64,000 nucleotides of DNA from Aradus depressus (GCA_963662175.1 OY759216.1:45835087-45899086); one strand, 5' to 3'. Positions 21,676-33,594 are shown, numbered from the stretch's first letter. Numbers and translations: made by a program. Notes: generated from the letters alone by a model not told the origin.

Positions 21676-22311
21676 TTTTTTTTTTTTTTGACAGAAAGAA
21701 TACAGTATTAAATTTGATCACTGGGATCATTCTCTTACGAGTTTCAGTATCAAAGGAAGAGCTACAATTCTTTAAAATATCGCCAGAAATTGCTAGTCAG
21801 TCTTCCTGCACATGATATCAATCGCAAAACCTTCGATGTCTCGAAATGATGGAAAATGACGAAAAACATCCTCGACAGATATCGCGATGAACACTGGTCC
21901 TTGTACAGTCTTCTCAATACTGTCACACACTAGATGGTTGGAAGAAATGCAGGGATTTCATGAAACAATACGGACAACGTTAAGGCTACTAAAGAGAAAA
22001 AAAATGAGTGTTATTATGTTATGCTTGGTGTTATGGTCGAAGTAACACTGTGGTCAGTCCTGTGTCCTACTATAGTAATATACATTGAACAAAAAAAAAA
22101 TTAGAAGAAAAAGACCTTACATTCGGATAGCAGTCTTGATGCGACCCTCGCTGAAAGAATGTAGACGACGCGGTGGTACCGTTCCAGATCAGTGATCCGA
22201 AGCCGGTTGGCCCCAAGAGGATCAATGGAGTCCACAGCATCTAATCCACGTCTGCAGATAGATTAGAACACCTAGAGACCTAAGCATACAATGTCTTATC
22301 CCTGTTTGTAA
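21676..22311. other. Unassigned stretch
   Basis: Nothing was recognised. A scrap of SINE-1 body (reverse, ACATCGCACAGGCTCGGGAC) follows at 22312-22345. Confidence 0.3.
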
Positions 22312-22389
22312 GTACCAGACATCGCACAGGCTCGGGACCAGTCCGTGCCGTCTCCATTCGACCGCTCTTCCCGAAAAACGCCTTAAACG

Positions 22390-22769
22390 TCAATGGCCTA
22401 GAGACCTTCTCAGATCAGCCACTGACTAGGCAGTATCACCACTGGGTGATTTTCCCTCTCTTGACATTTTGACATAGCCATTTTTTTTCTCCCTCAGCAT
22501 ATTTGCTTGTTGTATACATTCTTTATACAGTTGTAAATATCTGTTTGTAAATAATAAAAAGTACCTATGTATATGTAAAATTTCATGTCTACATATACAT
22601 TCGTTACATTGGCAGTTATTGCGATTCTTGTGTCCCCTTTGACCGGTTTGGCTGAAAATCAATAGGTGTTCTTAGATGGTTCTAGATACACGTACAAAAT
22701 TTCGTGTATATTCATTCTCTACTAATTACATAACTTCCCCTATACTTCGTATATCTGGGGAAATAATAA
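22390..22769 (-). mobile_element. Repeat A left end, preceded by a possible Jockey 3'UTR
   Basis: From about 22570, TTACATTGGCAGTTATTGCG and CAATAGGTGTTCTTAGATGG lead to ATTACATAACTTCCCC and TATACTTCGTATATCTGGGG. At 22390-22560, CACTGGGTGATTTTCC and TTTGTAAATAATAAAAAG resemble the 3'UTR seen at 1470-1601; that part is tentative and would be on the + strand. Confidence 0.6.
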
Positions 22770-24151
22770 AAGGACAGACAGAGGAATGAAGAAGAAAGTC
22801 CTTCATGGAAGATAAACGTACCAAACGGGAAAATGAAAAGTATCCGTGTAACACGATAGGATTATCCATATACGCGCACACATACACGCATACAAACAGG
22901 TTACACGGTGCGTGCCTAGGAACCTCGACGCTTGTCCCGTATAATTAATCCACATCAGACCTCATCAAGGGCCATAACACTTTCACCTTGTCTAGAAGAT
23001 TGCCCTTATCCCGGGGCAAAGTAATACAGGATATATACGTACAGAGGACCTTTCACTCATCTCGTGGACAGACACATGAGGGAGGCTGGAGTCATCAAAA
23101 TTCATTTAGTTTAAATTGGGTTCGTCAGGTAAAAAAGTCAACTATACCATCAATTAGTACAGAGTTAAACAGAAGACAAGAGGTGACCTTTTAAATCAAT
23201 TAACCAGAAATGAACTAGAACAATTAAATATAATTTTAAATAGACTCAGGACTTTTAGAAAATGAAAAAGAAGGAACGATCACTGAATAGTTTCAATATT
23301 GTTGAGAAACTTTTAAATGAAGGGGAAACTGTAACACTCACTTTCTATTGAGAAAAACATTAATCATATATATATATATTTATTATTTATTTATAATTAA
23401 AAAAGGTTCATTTTATATGAAATAAATAGTTTTCTTTCCAGGTCAATCCCATTGCTCGACTCTTAACCTCCTACCCCCATCTAGATAATCCCTCACGAAG
23501 GCTCATTCGGTGCTGGCCGGCTTCACACGTCACGAACTCGCACTGTCAGTTGTCTTTTCCTTTTTGGTCTACCTCCACTGCTATGTAGTGTACAGGCAGA
23601 GCAAGATGGCGCTCGGGCCCCCGCGCTCTCCCCTCCCTCCCTTAAGATTTATTTATTAATTTATTTTCTATTTATTTTTACTTCCACAGCTATACAAAAT
23701 ATTGGGAAATATTGGAAATATTGGGATTCATGGAATAATATTTCAAATGATTTTAAAATCCTCTATTTCGCAGGTGAACGAGAGTTGCCAAATTGTTTAA
23801 TTATTTATATGGCAAACCGTATTTCAATTATTTTACCGATTGCATGAGTAGTGCCAAAATGGTTAATCCAATAAAAAAATTGTTGACAATTAAAAAAAAA
23901 AATCCTCGAATCTGTTTTTAGACTTGATTTAGAGCAAACCGAAAAATGTTTTTTTTTTTAAATTTATTAATTAAAATGTTTTCAATATTAAAAGTTTATT
24001 TGACTTTTTGTAATATAAATGTTTATTTTATTGTAAATATTTTAATTTGAGCTCTGTGATAGTTTGAGAAAATTAATTGGGCAGTTTATCGAAAATGTAT
24101 TAATTTTATATTATTTATGTTTATTTTATTATTATTATTATTACTATATAG
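22770..24151. other. Unassigned AT-rich stretch
   Basis: Long A/T-rich tracts occur, plus a short GC-rich patch (GCAAGATGGCGCTCGGGCC) at 23598-23640. No coding or repeat family was recognised. Confidence 0.35.
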
Positions 24152-24482
24152 TTAGTTCATCAGATATTATGATTCATGGACCCGGGCTTTAGCTGCAAGG
24201 TCATATCGCCTACTACCAGAGCGCTCTTTTGTCACTCTGCTGGACATGAGCCCGACTCTACTATGGGAGACCTAAATTTTGCCTACTCTAAATTTTTATT
24301 CACCTAGGGTAGGGGTCTTTAACGAGTACCTGAATTTGTACAGGCTCGGAACCATCGCTTAACGTCTTAACCGAAGGACGGTGTACAGTGTAAAATAAAC
24401 TAAGGGCTTCGACTGGGTTTCGAACCTTCAATCTTGAACTCAGTAAGCAAAAACGCATACCACTGAGCTACCGGCGTCCTCT
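24152..24482 (-). mobile_element. SINE-1, full length
   Basis: In reverse it has the tail TTAGTTCATCAGATATTATG, the CTACTACCAGAGCGCTC block, body TAACCGAAGGACGGTG, B-box GGGTTTCGAACCTTC and head CACTGAGCTACCGGCGTCCTC. It is moderately diverged. Confidence 0.9.
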
Positions 24483-24632
24483 ATATATTAATTTTAGTTA
24501 TTGCATATATCATATTATTGTGAATGAATATTGAAGTATTTATTTGCTTGTATTGAAGTTCCCTCGCATTCCCTCCCCTCTCAGTTATCAGCCAGTCTTA
24601 GTTTAGACAACAAGGGTTGTAAGCAGGTTTTA

Positions 24633-25240
24633 TTACATCCCCATCTATAGAAATATACGGTAAGTTATGTAATCGGTCAAAAATTCGATACAAAGTTCTC
24701 AAGGGAATTTCATGATTTCCGATCTGATTTCAAGAATGAGAAAATAAATTGTCTGTCTGTCTGTCTATGGAAACGATAACTCCCGATAAAATGAATGTAT
24801 CAACACGAAATTTTATATGTGTATTCAGAATATTCTAAGGACGACACCTATAAATTTTCAAGCAAATTGGCCAAAAGGGAGGGAAGGGTTAGGAGGAGGC
24901 TTAACACAAAAAAACTCCACTAACTGCCGTTGTAAAAACACACTTCGGCACGAACATTCATATATAAATTCAAAACCGACACCTATTAATTTTCAACGCA
25001 ATCAGTCAAAGGAGAGGGGGAATCAGAGGGGGCTAAACTCAAAAATCCCATATCTACTGAAGTATCGACAGAAAATTTCATATTTAAATTCAAACCCTCA
25101 TAAGAGTGGGGGGGGAGGGAAGGGAGGAAACAAGAATGAGGGGCTCCAGTATCAGCCCAAACGATCGACTGGTTTTGGAGGATGAACGAATTTTCGCTGG
25201 GGAAGTACATATCTGGGGATTCACCGACGACTTTTTTTAT
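24633..25240 (+). mobile_element. Repeat A, both ends, about four modules
   Basis: The left end TTACATCCCC with AAGTTATGTAATCGGTC leads through the CTGTCTGTCTGTC tract, ATAACTCCCGATAAAATGAA and three further modules. The right end is GCTGGGGAAGTACATATCTG and GGGATTCACCGACGAC plus T7. Open frames across it are chance: stops break every frame within a module or two. Confidence 0.85.
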
Positions 25241-25405
25241 TTTGTTAGTCTGTACCCTGATGCTTTATTAATACTTTTGCTAGTTACTTCTCCATGCTTA
25301 TATTTTATATGTATTCACAATTGTGCCACTGATGATGACGCAACTGTGTTGTTGGTTCTGGTCGAAAATAAAAGAGAGGGAAGAGAACGTTTTTTATTTC
25401 TATAA
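25237..25405 (+). repeat. Solo right half of the 31291-31631 foldback family
   Basis: TGTACCCTGATGCTTTA, then TGTGCCACTGATGATGACGC and GGTTCTGGTCGAAAATAAAA, match 31475-31631 in order. GAAAACCGG has decayed to GTTGG. Confidence 0.75.
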
Positions 25406-25809
25406 GGATAATAAGTGGGCTGAATCGTATTTTCCAAAATTGCCAATTCGTTATACAGTTTTGTGCGTGAGTTCATGGAAAACGGTAATTAATGAAGGCA
25501 AATTATTCCATAGATTCCATATAGTACTTAAGAGTGAGGAGGTAGATTAGGAGTGGTGGATGATCTCAAGACAATGAACTCTCCCCTAAAAGAACAGAAG
25601 ATGTGCGCAGGAGGGCTACATGACAGTACTAATTAGACAAGCCTTTCTCTACAGAGACTCGCTCCCAAACTCTCTCCGAACTCTGGGAACTGGAAGACAA
25701 ACAGCGGCTATGTATATGTATGTTATACACTGCCATCAATGTACACACCTTCCTATCAGAATGTATTAAAAAGGAATATAATAAGTTATACATGCAACAT
25801 GGCTTGAAA

Positions 25810-26636
25810 TTACTGGCGTTTCCTGTAGTCATAGTTGCATGATGGGCGCTAGCGGAGCTGCTCCCAGGATTACTGTCGCTGGCAATGTCTGTAGTCATAG
25901 TTATATGATGAGCGCTAGCGGACGTGCTCCCAGGATTACTGTCACCGGTGAACCCTATAGTCATTGTTACATAATGGGCGCTAGCGGAGCTGCTCCCAGG
26001 ATTACTGTCGCTGGCAATGTCTGTAGTCATAGTTACATGATGAGCGCTAGCGGAGGTGCTTCCAGGATTACTGTCACCGGTGAACCCTATAGTCATAGTT
26101 ACATGATGAGCGCTAGCGGAGGTGCTCCCAGGATTACTGTCACCGGTGAACCCTATAGTCATAGTTACATGATGAGCGCTAGCGGAGGTGCTCCCAGGAT
26201 TACTGTCACCGGTGAACCCTATAGTCATAGTTACATGATGAGCGCTAACGGAGGTGCTCCCAGGATTACTGTCACCGGTGAACCCTATAGTCATTGTTCC
26301 ATGATGAGCGCTAGCGGAGGTGCTCCCAGGATTACTGTCACCGGTGAACCCTATAGTCATAGTTACATGATGAGCGCTAGCGGAGGTGCTCCCAGGGTTA
26401 CTGTCGCTGGCAATGTCTGTAGACATAGTTACATGATGAGCGCTAGCGGAGGTGCTCCCAGGATTACTGTCACCGGTGAACCCTATAGTCATAGTTACAT
26501 GATGAGCGCTAGCGGAGGTGCTCCCAGGATTACTGTCACCGGTGAACCCTATAGTCATAGTTACATGATGAGCGCTAGCGGAGGTGCTCCCAGGGTTACT
26601 GTCACCGGTGAACCCTATAGTCATAGTTACGTGATC
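25810..26636 (-). repeat. 66-bp minisatellite, 12 units, open in both directions
   Basis: Units start at 25830 and every 66 bp to 26556, with partial units at both edges. Two types occur: A (CACCGGTGAACCCTATAGT) in nine units and B (CGCTGGCAATGTCTGTAGT) in three (25830, 25962, 26358). As 66 = 3 x 22, one reverse frame stays open (331 codons, 25629-26624) with unit GDSNPGSTSASAHH, and one forward frame stays open (294 codons, 25839-26723) with unit MMSASGGAPRITV. There is no signal peptide and no recognised domain. The non-repeat C-terminus of the reverse frame (about 60 residues) is unremarkable. No clear promoter or splice context is seen, so I call a repeat, not a gene. Confidence 0.85.
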
Positions 26637-27509
26637 TGCCCTTTCTTATTGCTGAGCTTGATATTTATTCATTTACCAGCTAGCTATAGATCTTTAAGAC
26701 ATTCTGAATCTAATTTAAGTTGAGATGATTCCTTTAAGGGCTTCCCCAGAGATTTTCCCGGATCCTATATCTTACAACTTCAAGAAAGAACATGCTTTCC
26801 ATGTATATATTTTTTATTATTATTATTTTTTCTTTTAATATAGATTTTAATGTTTAATGTCATTCATCAAATTTAATTAAAAAAAAAAAAAAAAAAATCG
26901 CTATATGGGGGGTCATATCAGTCAAGATAAGTATTCGCGAACTTTTCACTGCTGCTTGACCACCGCACATCGCCAGCGTCCTGCGTGCACATATAAACTT
27001 GTCGAATGCTGCAAAGTCGAACCGATTGGCCATGTCTCGTCGAACGACTCAGATCGCACCACCCTCTATAACCTTTCCTACGATAACAGGCCAACTAAGT
27101 TGACTTTCCTTCGTCCTTGTCTCACATTCCAGATACTTTCCTTTGAACACACTCCATCCAACCCCGTTATCTGACCTGCATACTTAACTTAACTACCATT
27201 TATATTTATATATCTTCTGTATATAATCCTTCGTCCTTGGTGCTCCAGGCGCCATAAACCCCCTCCATATAGCATATAGCACCATCCCTCATCCAGTGAA
27301 AGCTGCAGTTCTCCACCAATCCAGATAATGATTTTATTAGATGTAATGGGGTAAATAAGGTGTTGCGAACATTTCAAAGAGGCCTTGATTTAAAATAAGT
27401 TGATTATTATCTCGAAAAGTGTTGGTTTCATACTTTTAGAAATTTGTGAATAAGGTTTTCCATACATAACATATTTTCAGAGAGACTCTCCAGCGTTATA
27501 CACTCCTAT
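26637..27509. other. Unassigned stretch
   Basis: An open frame at 26905-27174 follows an A run. It is moderately GC-rich and has no recognised motif. The 3' part (27180-27380) shows nothing. Confidence 0.3.
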
Positions 27510-27774
27510 GTGCTAATATACAACAGTTGACTTACATAGGGGCTCTAGTTTAATTTATCTGGGAGGTATAAAAGACTTAAGCAAGCCGTCCTTCAGATGG
27601 GACGTTAAGCGATGGTACCGAGCCTGTACGATGTCATGTACTCGTTAAAGACCCCTATTCTAGATGAATAAAAATTAAGAGTAGGATTCCCGAGTGAAGA
27701 AAGAGCGCTCTGGTAGTAGGCGATATAACCTTACAATTAAAGCCCGGGCATGAGTCATAATAACTAAGGAGAAT
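27510..27774 (+). mobile_element. 5'-truncated SINE-1 fused to a repeat A scrap
   Basis: CAACAGTTGACTTACATAGG (an A block, reverse) joins TTATCTGGGAGGTATAAAAG and the rest of the SINE body to CATGAGTCATAATAACTAAG. The internal CAAAATTTAGGACTC segment is partly deleted. It lies 72 bp upstream of the SF3B3 exon, in its presumed intron. Confidence 0.8.
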
Positions 27775-27846
27775 ATACAAATAATTAAACTGTGGCAATG
27801 TTGCAAACATGTTTTCGGACTCTATTAATACTCTGCTATATTTCAG

Positions 27847-28012
27847 GATCACAAACAAAGGGACTGGACTGGAACTGATGCACAGGACTCAGGTGGACGA
27901 ATTGCCGACAGCCATCTGTGCCTTCCATGGGAGGATCCTGGTCGGAGTTGGTCGTCTCCTCAGGCTCTACGATCTGGGAAAGAAGAAATTACTCAGATAA
28001 TGTGAAAACAAG
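27847..28012 (+). CDS. SF3B3: Single SF3B3 exon with an in-frame stop
   Basis: SF3B3 (SAP130) is the large beta-propeller subunit of the SF3b complex in U2 snRNP, acting in branch-site recognition in the nucleus. The exon reads (R)ITNKGTGLELMHRTQVDEL, PTAICAFHGRILVGVGRLLR and LYDLGKKKLLR. This is the conserved segment that in SF3B3 continues KCENK. Here the K codon is TAA (27998-28000), followed in frame by TGT GAA AAC AAG and a donor GTAACC at 28013. The acceptor is CTATATTTCAG ending at 27846. The exon starts at codon position 3 and ends on a full codon. All other residues look functional, so a single A-to-T change explains the stop. It may be a pseudogene copy, a null allele, a recoded or edited site, or a sequencing error. 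No other SF3B3 exon was found in the window. DDB1 and CPSF1 are paralogues but lack the KKKLLRKCENK signature. Confidence 0.87.
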
Positions 28013-28943
28013 GTAACCTTTAGGACCAAATTTATATAAGAAATTTGCTTATGTCCTTATTCGGTTGTAGTAAAGACCTATGGAAACTACTAATCAAACA
28101 GCCTTGCATAAATATGGAATGAATTTGTTCATTTTCAGTGGTGCATTTCCCATAAGGCCCCACTTGGTCCTAATCAAGATACAAGACGCACAATTTTAGT
28201 GTGTAAAAATAAAAGTAAAGAGAAAATACCATTTGGGTATTATCATCCCTATAAAAAATATTTTTTATTAACGAAAAGTAACTCACACTAATTACATAAC
28301 ATGTACCTATATTGATTGTCTTTTCTTAAAACATATGTTTTTAAATTACATGGAAATAAATGTTATCTATTATTAATTAATTCAAAATAATAAAACGAAT
28401 AAATAAAACAAATAAATAAGACATGTGGGGGGCGCCACAAAACGAATAAATAAATAAAATTTATTATAGATTAATTGATGAAAAAAACATATATTTTAAT
28501 AATAAATTTATTTATAAAATTCACATTATTTTATTTATAAAAAAAATAAAGTGAATTTTATAAACTAAAATAAAATAAAATAAATAAAGCATTCATACCA
28601 CTGAGCTAACGACGCCCTCTAAGCAATGGCTCAATGAACTCCAAGAAATTAATCGTGCTTTGTGAGCATTAAAGTTTTCGTCCTTCAAACCCACGTTTTC
28701 ATGAAAAATAAAACGAAATAAGGAGACAATAGAGAATAAATAGAAGAAAAACTGGTCGTAGGAACCTTTCACGAAGTGTGGCAGCTGATTATATCAGACG
28801 TAGATCTGAATTATTGTAAGAATATCAATACAATAAGGTGTGACTGTCTAAAGGTCACTGTGGTTACTGATCTTGGCAAATACTGTTATTTATTCAGCAG
28901 GGTAGTGTCAGCTGGGTGGGTGGACCAGTTCGCAGAAGAGATT
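28013..28943. other. Presumed intron, AT-rich
   Basis: It begins with the exon's donor. A TAAATAAAA-rich block at 28380-28590 and a short SINE head scrap (ACCACTGAGCTAACGACGCCCT, reverse, about 28599-28620) are visible; nothing else was recognised. Confidence 0.4.
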
Positions 28944-29467
28944 TTACATCCACAGCTATACAATGTATAGAAATCGGTTAAAAATTCATTGCGAAGTTTT
29001 CAACAGAATTTCATCAAAAATTCGATTCGTCAAAAAAAAACTGTCTGACCGTGTGTCTATGAACACGATAACTCCCGATAGAATGAATATATCGACACAA
29101 AATATTATATGTGATTACAGAACCCTCTAAAGACGACACCTATTAATTTTCAGCCAAATCGACCAAAGGGAAGGGGGATTACGGGGGAGGCTTGACTCAA
29201 AAACTCTAATAACTGCCGTTGTAATGAATGTATCGACACAAAATTTCATATGTGGACGACACTGTACACATCAATTTTCAGCGGAATCAACAGAAGGAAA
29301 GGGGGCTCATCTCAAAAATCCCAAAACTACCGATGTAATGAATGTATCGACATGAAATTTCATATTTAAAGTCAAAACGGTCGACAAGTTTTGGAGGGGG
29401 ACAAAAACATTAATTGATTAATTCGTTTTGGGGAAGTATATTGCCGGTGATTTACCGAAAACTATTT
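28944..29467 (+). mobile_element. Repeat A, clean near-complete copy
   Basis: The left end TTACATCCACAGCTATAC leads to four modules in order: GATAACTCCCGATAGAATG; AATAACTGCCGTTGTAATGA; AAAACTACCGATGTAATGAA; and a last one with AACGGTCGACAAGTTTTGG. The right end is TTTTGGGGAAGTATATTGCC then GGTGATTTACCG. Each module carries its purine-rich segment and CTCAAAAA. Confidence 0.85.
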
Positions 29468-30454
29468 AAATAATAACTGTAGTAACTACAGTTTGCCGTC
29501 CATATTTGAATACATTAATTCTCTTATGGACATCCATAAGAAATATAATGAATAATATTAACCTTAGCTGGCATGTGAATTTGCACCCATGTATTTACGG
29601 AAACCTATATGTTTTAGACGTTTACTTGATTTATGCGAAAATGGTTAATGCTATCGGAAAATAGGTTATTACAAAAAAATGTTCCTTATTAGATTTAAAG
29701 CCCGGGCATGAGTCACAATAACTAACAAACAATTTCTAGAAATATTCTGTAGATTGTAGGTTGCCAAAGAGTAATTTTAGGGTAAGTATGCAAATGAGTT
29801 GTTTAATGGGTCGCTTATTAAGTAAATCTATACTAATTTGAGTATTTAATTTGACAAAAAAATATCTAAAAAATGACACAAAAAATGTTTTGTATAGAAG
29901 GGGAGTGTAAAATCGAATGTGAAGATAGGAATTGTATGGTTGGAATTTGTTTAGACTAAGATGGGTGTGGTAGTCTGGCAGAAGGAAGGGTCGCTACACC
30001 TGATTATTAACTACAGGCTACAGAGACATGTTTAATTAGAGTCCGCCTACACAGTCTACCTTGTTTCCAGAACCAACAGACTGCAAGAAGTAAGTAGAAC
30101 ACAACAAGAAAGCTAACTAATAGGGAATTCAGAAGCCGGTGGAAGACGAAGTGGCAACATCCTCAGGAGAACGGAAAAATACTTCCAAGTAACATTGTCG
30201 CTTTGGTTCACTTCCATTGATTTAAAAATTTCATGTCACATTAGAGAATTTAAGATTAGACCCGCTTAAATAAACTACATTATTACAATATTACAGGAAC
30301 AATTCCAGGACAGAAGGAAGGATTTCTGCATGGGAAAGATTGAAAAACCTATTTATTCTTTGTCCGGTCATCGCATGAACTCAACTTCAGATGAAGTAAC
30401 ACAACATGCTCGGTAAAGTAGAGAACCTGCTAGTTAAGATATAAATACACAATA
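29468..30454. other. Unassigned stretch
   Basis: A SINE-1 scrap (AAAGCCCGGGCATGAGTCAC) occurs at 29698-29727. The rest shows no recognised gene or repeat. Confidence 0.35.
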
Positions 30455-30706
30455 AAATAAACTTGAACACGCCGTCCTTCGGATGGGACGTTAAGCGATG
30501 ATCCCGAGCCTGTACGATGTCAGGTACTCGTTAAAGACCCCTATCCTAGGTGAATAAAAATTTAGGGTAGGCAAAATTTAGGACTCCCACAGTAGAGTCG
30601 GGTTCATGTCCACCAAAGTGACAAAAGAGCGATCTGGTAGTAGGCGATATGACCTCGTAGTTAAAGCCCGGGCATGAGTCATACAACCTAACCTAACCTA
30701 TAAATA
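30455..30706 (+). mobile_element. SINE-1, 5'-truncated, CCTAA tail
   Basis: It starts in the body at AATAAACTTGAACACGCC and is well preserved through GGACGTTAAGCGATGATCCC and GGCGATATGACCTCGTAG. It ends CATACAACCTAACCTAACC. Confidence 0.9.
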
Positions 30707-30774
30707 CACAAACGACATTTTACAATTTTACGTAAGCAAAATATTAATTTACACATTATTTTGAATTATTTTCT

Positions 30775-31215
30775 ACGGACATTTACACTTTTGGGGCGCT
30801 TTATTCGTATTGATCCTATTTCAAATCTGAGACATTATGTTAGTTGGAAATTTAATAAGGGACATTTTTGGTAAGAACGCATTTTTCGATAAGACTAACT
30901 GTTTTTGCGTATATCATGCAAACGTATACAAAAATTGGTTTCACAAAGTCATATTAGGAAGGTTTTTGGCATGTCGTATTACATGTAGAACGTGTCTTTC
31001 AGTTTTCTCTACAACTTTTAGGCCACAAAATATACATAAGTGTTATCTTGTAAAATGTACTTATACCCCGAAATAAGTTCAAATGACGTACAAACGCAGA
31101 CATCAAAGCGAAAATGATCAAAATGTATTCAAAAGACAATGAAATGTGAAAATCCGTTGAAAACTCGATCTAGGATTTTCGCACGATTACTTTTCGCCTT
31201 GGATTAAGTTAAGTA
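30775..31215 (-). mobile_element. Repeat E copy
   Basis: CTACGGACATTTACACTTTT, GGGGCGCTTTATTCGTATTG and ATTTTTCGATAAGACTAAC are body blocks; TTGAAAACTCGATCTAGGAT and TTCGCACGATTAC are near the hairpin end, whose last bases are degraded. Confidence 0.7.
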
Positions 31216-31290
31216 TATTTTATTTATAAACTGTATGCAGTATTATGAATTATATGTAATAGTAAGATGATGTGGGACCAGATTTCTCAT

Positions 31291-31631
31291 AGAAATAAAA
31301 TAAGTTGTCTTCTCACTGTTTTATTTTTGATCAGAACCGGTTTTCGCCTGCAACAGCGTCATCATCAGTGGCACACCTATGATTGAATAATAACTTATTT
31401 ACCCCACCCACCAAAGGATCCTTTAACCTCTACGCTGTGTGGGTGGGTTTTTATATAAGTTTTTTTTTGTTACACTGTACCCTGATGCTTTAAGATTTTA
31501 TACTTTTCATTATTTGTATATTATATTTATTCAATCAAAGATGTGCCACTGATGATGACGCTGTTGTGTTGAAAACCGGTTCTGGTCAAAAAATAAAACA
31601 GTGGGAAGACAACTTATTTTATTTCTACGAG
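31291..31631. mobile_element. Foldback with the clearest hammerhead-like arm
   Basis: The arms 31291-31389 and 31528-31631 are inverted. The right arm has GCCA, CTGATGA (31549-31555), a hairpin with ACGC/GTGT, GAAAA, CCGG, TTC, then TGGT. GCCA pairs fully with TGGT, as hammerhead stem I would. The spacer contains a GTGGGTGGG stretch and a T run. A 3' half-copy is at 25237-25405. Confidence 0.8.
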
Positions 31632-31722
31632 ATATTATGAATTATTTATTATACGTATGAATTGGCCAAAAATTAAACTTCTATGAGATGAAAGTTATTT
31701 TCTGCAGATTAGTCGAAACTAA

Positions 31723-32054
31723 AGAGGGCGCCGGTAGCTCAGTGGTATGCGTGCTTACCTTCTGAGCTCAAGAACGGGGGTTAAAAACCCGACCGAGGCC
31801 CTTAGTTTATTTTATCTGGGAGATAAAAGAAACCTTCGGATGGGACCTTAAGCGATGGTCCCGAGCCTGTACGATGTCAGGTACTCGTTAAAGATCCCTG
31901 CCCTAGGTTAATAAAATTTAGGGTAGGCAAAATTTAGGACTCTCACAGTAGAGTCGGGCTCATGTCCACCAGAGTGACGAAAGAGCGCTCTGGTAGTAGG
32001 CGATATGACCTCATAGTTAAAGCCTGGGCATGAGTCATAAAACCTAACCTAATC
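31723..32054 (+). mobile_element. SINE-1, full length with target-site duplication
   Basis: Reference copy. The tRNA-like head GGGCGCCGGTAGCTCAGTGG holds a pol III A-box-like segment; the B-box GGGTTAAAAACCC here is a mutated GGGTTCGAAACCC. The body has a TCGGATGGGAC...AAGCGATGGTCCCGAG block, AATTTAGGGTAGGCAAAATT, and CCAGAGTGACGAAAGAGCGC. It ends AAAACCTAACCTAA. TAGTCGAAACTAA flanks it at 31710-31722 and 32055-32067, showing target-primed insertion. It is non-autonomous and its partner LINE is unknown. Confidence 0.95.
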
Positions 32055-32067
32055 TAGTCGAAACTAA

Positions 32068-32849
32068 GAGCACTACGTAGATACATGAACATCATCACGC
32101 TTTTACTGGGTAGAAAGAACAAACGTGCGAAGAATGGAATAGCTACAACAAGCAAAGCAAGAAGCGAAATGCGGAATGATATCCTGTAATCAGCTCGAGC
32201 CAATATAGAGATTCTTAACGTTTTTCAATGTAGAAATCTACTGTAGAATTCATGAAGAAATAAGGCCATGGAACGCGGAGGATCGAGAAGCAGTGCGAAG
32301 CGAGTCTCTGATTTGCATTGGCATTCAGCTCGACACTTCTTCGCTTCCTAGGTTCCATGTCTAGGGCTCTTGTTTCTTTTTTCTCATGAGAAACAATCGA
32401 GACGGTTAGCTAGGCCGTCTTGAAGAGAATACTAAATCCAATGGTGATTTGTTCTCCAATTATTATTATCAGAGAAATTGTCTTGTTCTTATCAGGGAGA
32501 TGGCAGGATCTGCTGGTAGATCGGCTACGAGGATGACGGCTACTTCACGTCTACAGATTCACAGCACGTAGCCTCTCCTCGCCTCCCATCTACCACTCAG
32601 ATCACACATGCAACTTACCGATAAAATTGCACTCTACCATCGCCTTCTTCAGTTAATGTTCTGCCTTTACTATCAACTTTTGAGGAGATTTCCGTTAAGA
32701 CAGTAGGTTACGCTTGGACGGGAGGTTTCGCTTGGGTTCTCTCAGGTAATCTTAGAATTACACTATATGTTTATAATTTTGAGGAATTCACACATACGCT
32801 CGATGCAGAAGCACATAAAGTTGTAGAACGGTTTGATCCAAAAGTTTAC
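32068..32849. other. Unassigned stretch, GC higher than average
   Basis: Imperfect repeats and no open frame with a recognised domain. Nothing was called. Confidence 0.3.
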
Positions 32850-33311
32850 CCAGCACTTCTTCCGCCAAAAATAATCGATCATTTGGGCTAAAAAAGATGC
32901 ATGTGACGAGTCACCACCTCTCCCCCTTCCCTTTGGCCAATTTTGCAGAAAATTAATAGGTGCCGTCCTTATGGGGTTTTGAATTTAAATATAAAATTTC
33001 ACATCGATACAGTCATTACATCAGCAGTGGTTAGAGTTATTGATTTGAACCTCCCTTCTCTGATTCCTCTCTTCCCTTTGGCCAATTTGTCTGAAAAATC
33101 ATAGGTGTCGTCCTAAGGGGGTTATGGATACACATAACATTTGTGTCGATACACTCATTCTGTCGGGAGTTATTGTGTTCACAGACAATCTCAGTCACAC
33201 AGCATTTTTTTTTACTTATTTGGAATACACAATGAAATTCCGTTGTAAACTCGACATCGAATTTCTGACCGATTACTTAACTACCCTATACTTTATATAG
33301 CTGGGCAAGTA
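32850..33311 (-). mobile_element. Repeat A, left two-thirds
   Basis: TTTGGCCAATTTTGCAGAAA and GGTGCCGTCCTTATGGGG, two further modules, then GACCGATTACTTAACTACCC and TATAGCTGGGCAAGTAA (left end, reverse). The right-hand hairpin end is missing. Confidence 0.8.
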
Positions 33312-33594
33312 AGCTCCTGGATGTGAAGAGATCTGGAGCAGGCTGCCGTTGTGTGTAGTGTAGTGTAGGTAGGCAGGTGAGGTTGGTTGACCTGCACTGT
33401 CTTCTCATTAATTAGGTGGCTCTGGAGGGACGAGGAAGACAATGGACTCCTCTCCCACAGTGCAGCCAACAGATAAACGATACTAAAAACTAGGTATCAT
33501 GGCATGAGTCAGTGCGGCCGAAGGGGGCTGTCTCCGGAGCAGCCCGAGTGAGCAGGACGACAGCAGGCCTCTCTCAAACGTATTGACGGTGGGA

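Noticed and set aside
24817..25185. 122-codon open frame
   Set aside because: It lies wholly inside a repeat A copy, whose modules are non-coding and broken in all frames elsewhere.
25629..26723. 331- and 294-codon open frames as genes
   Set aside because: Both are produced by a 66-bp minisatellite whose length is a multiple of three. There is no domain, no splice context and no independent support.
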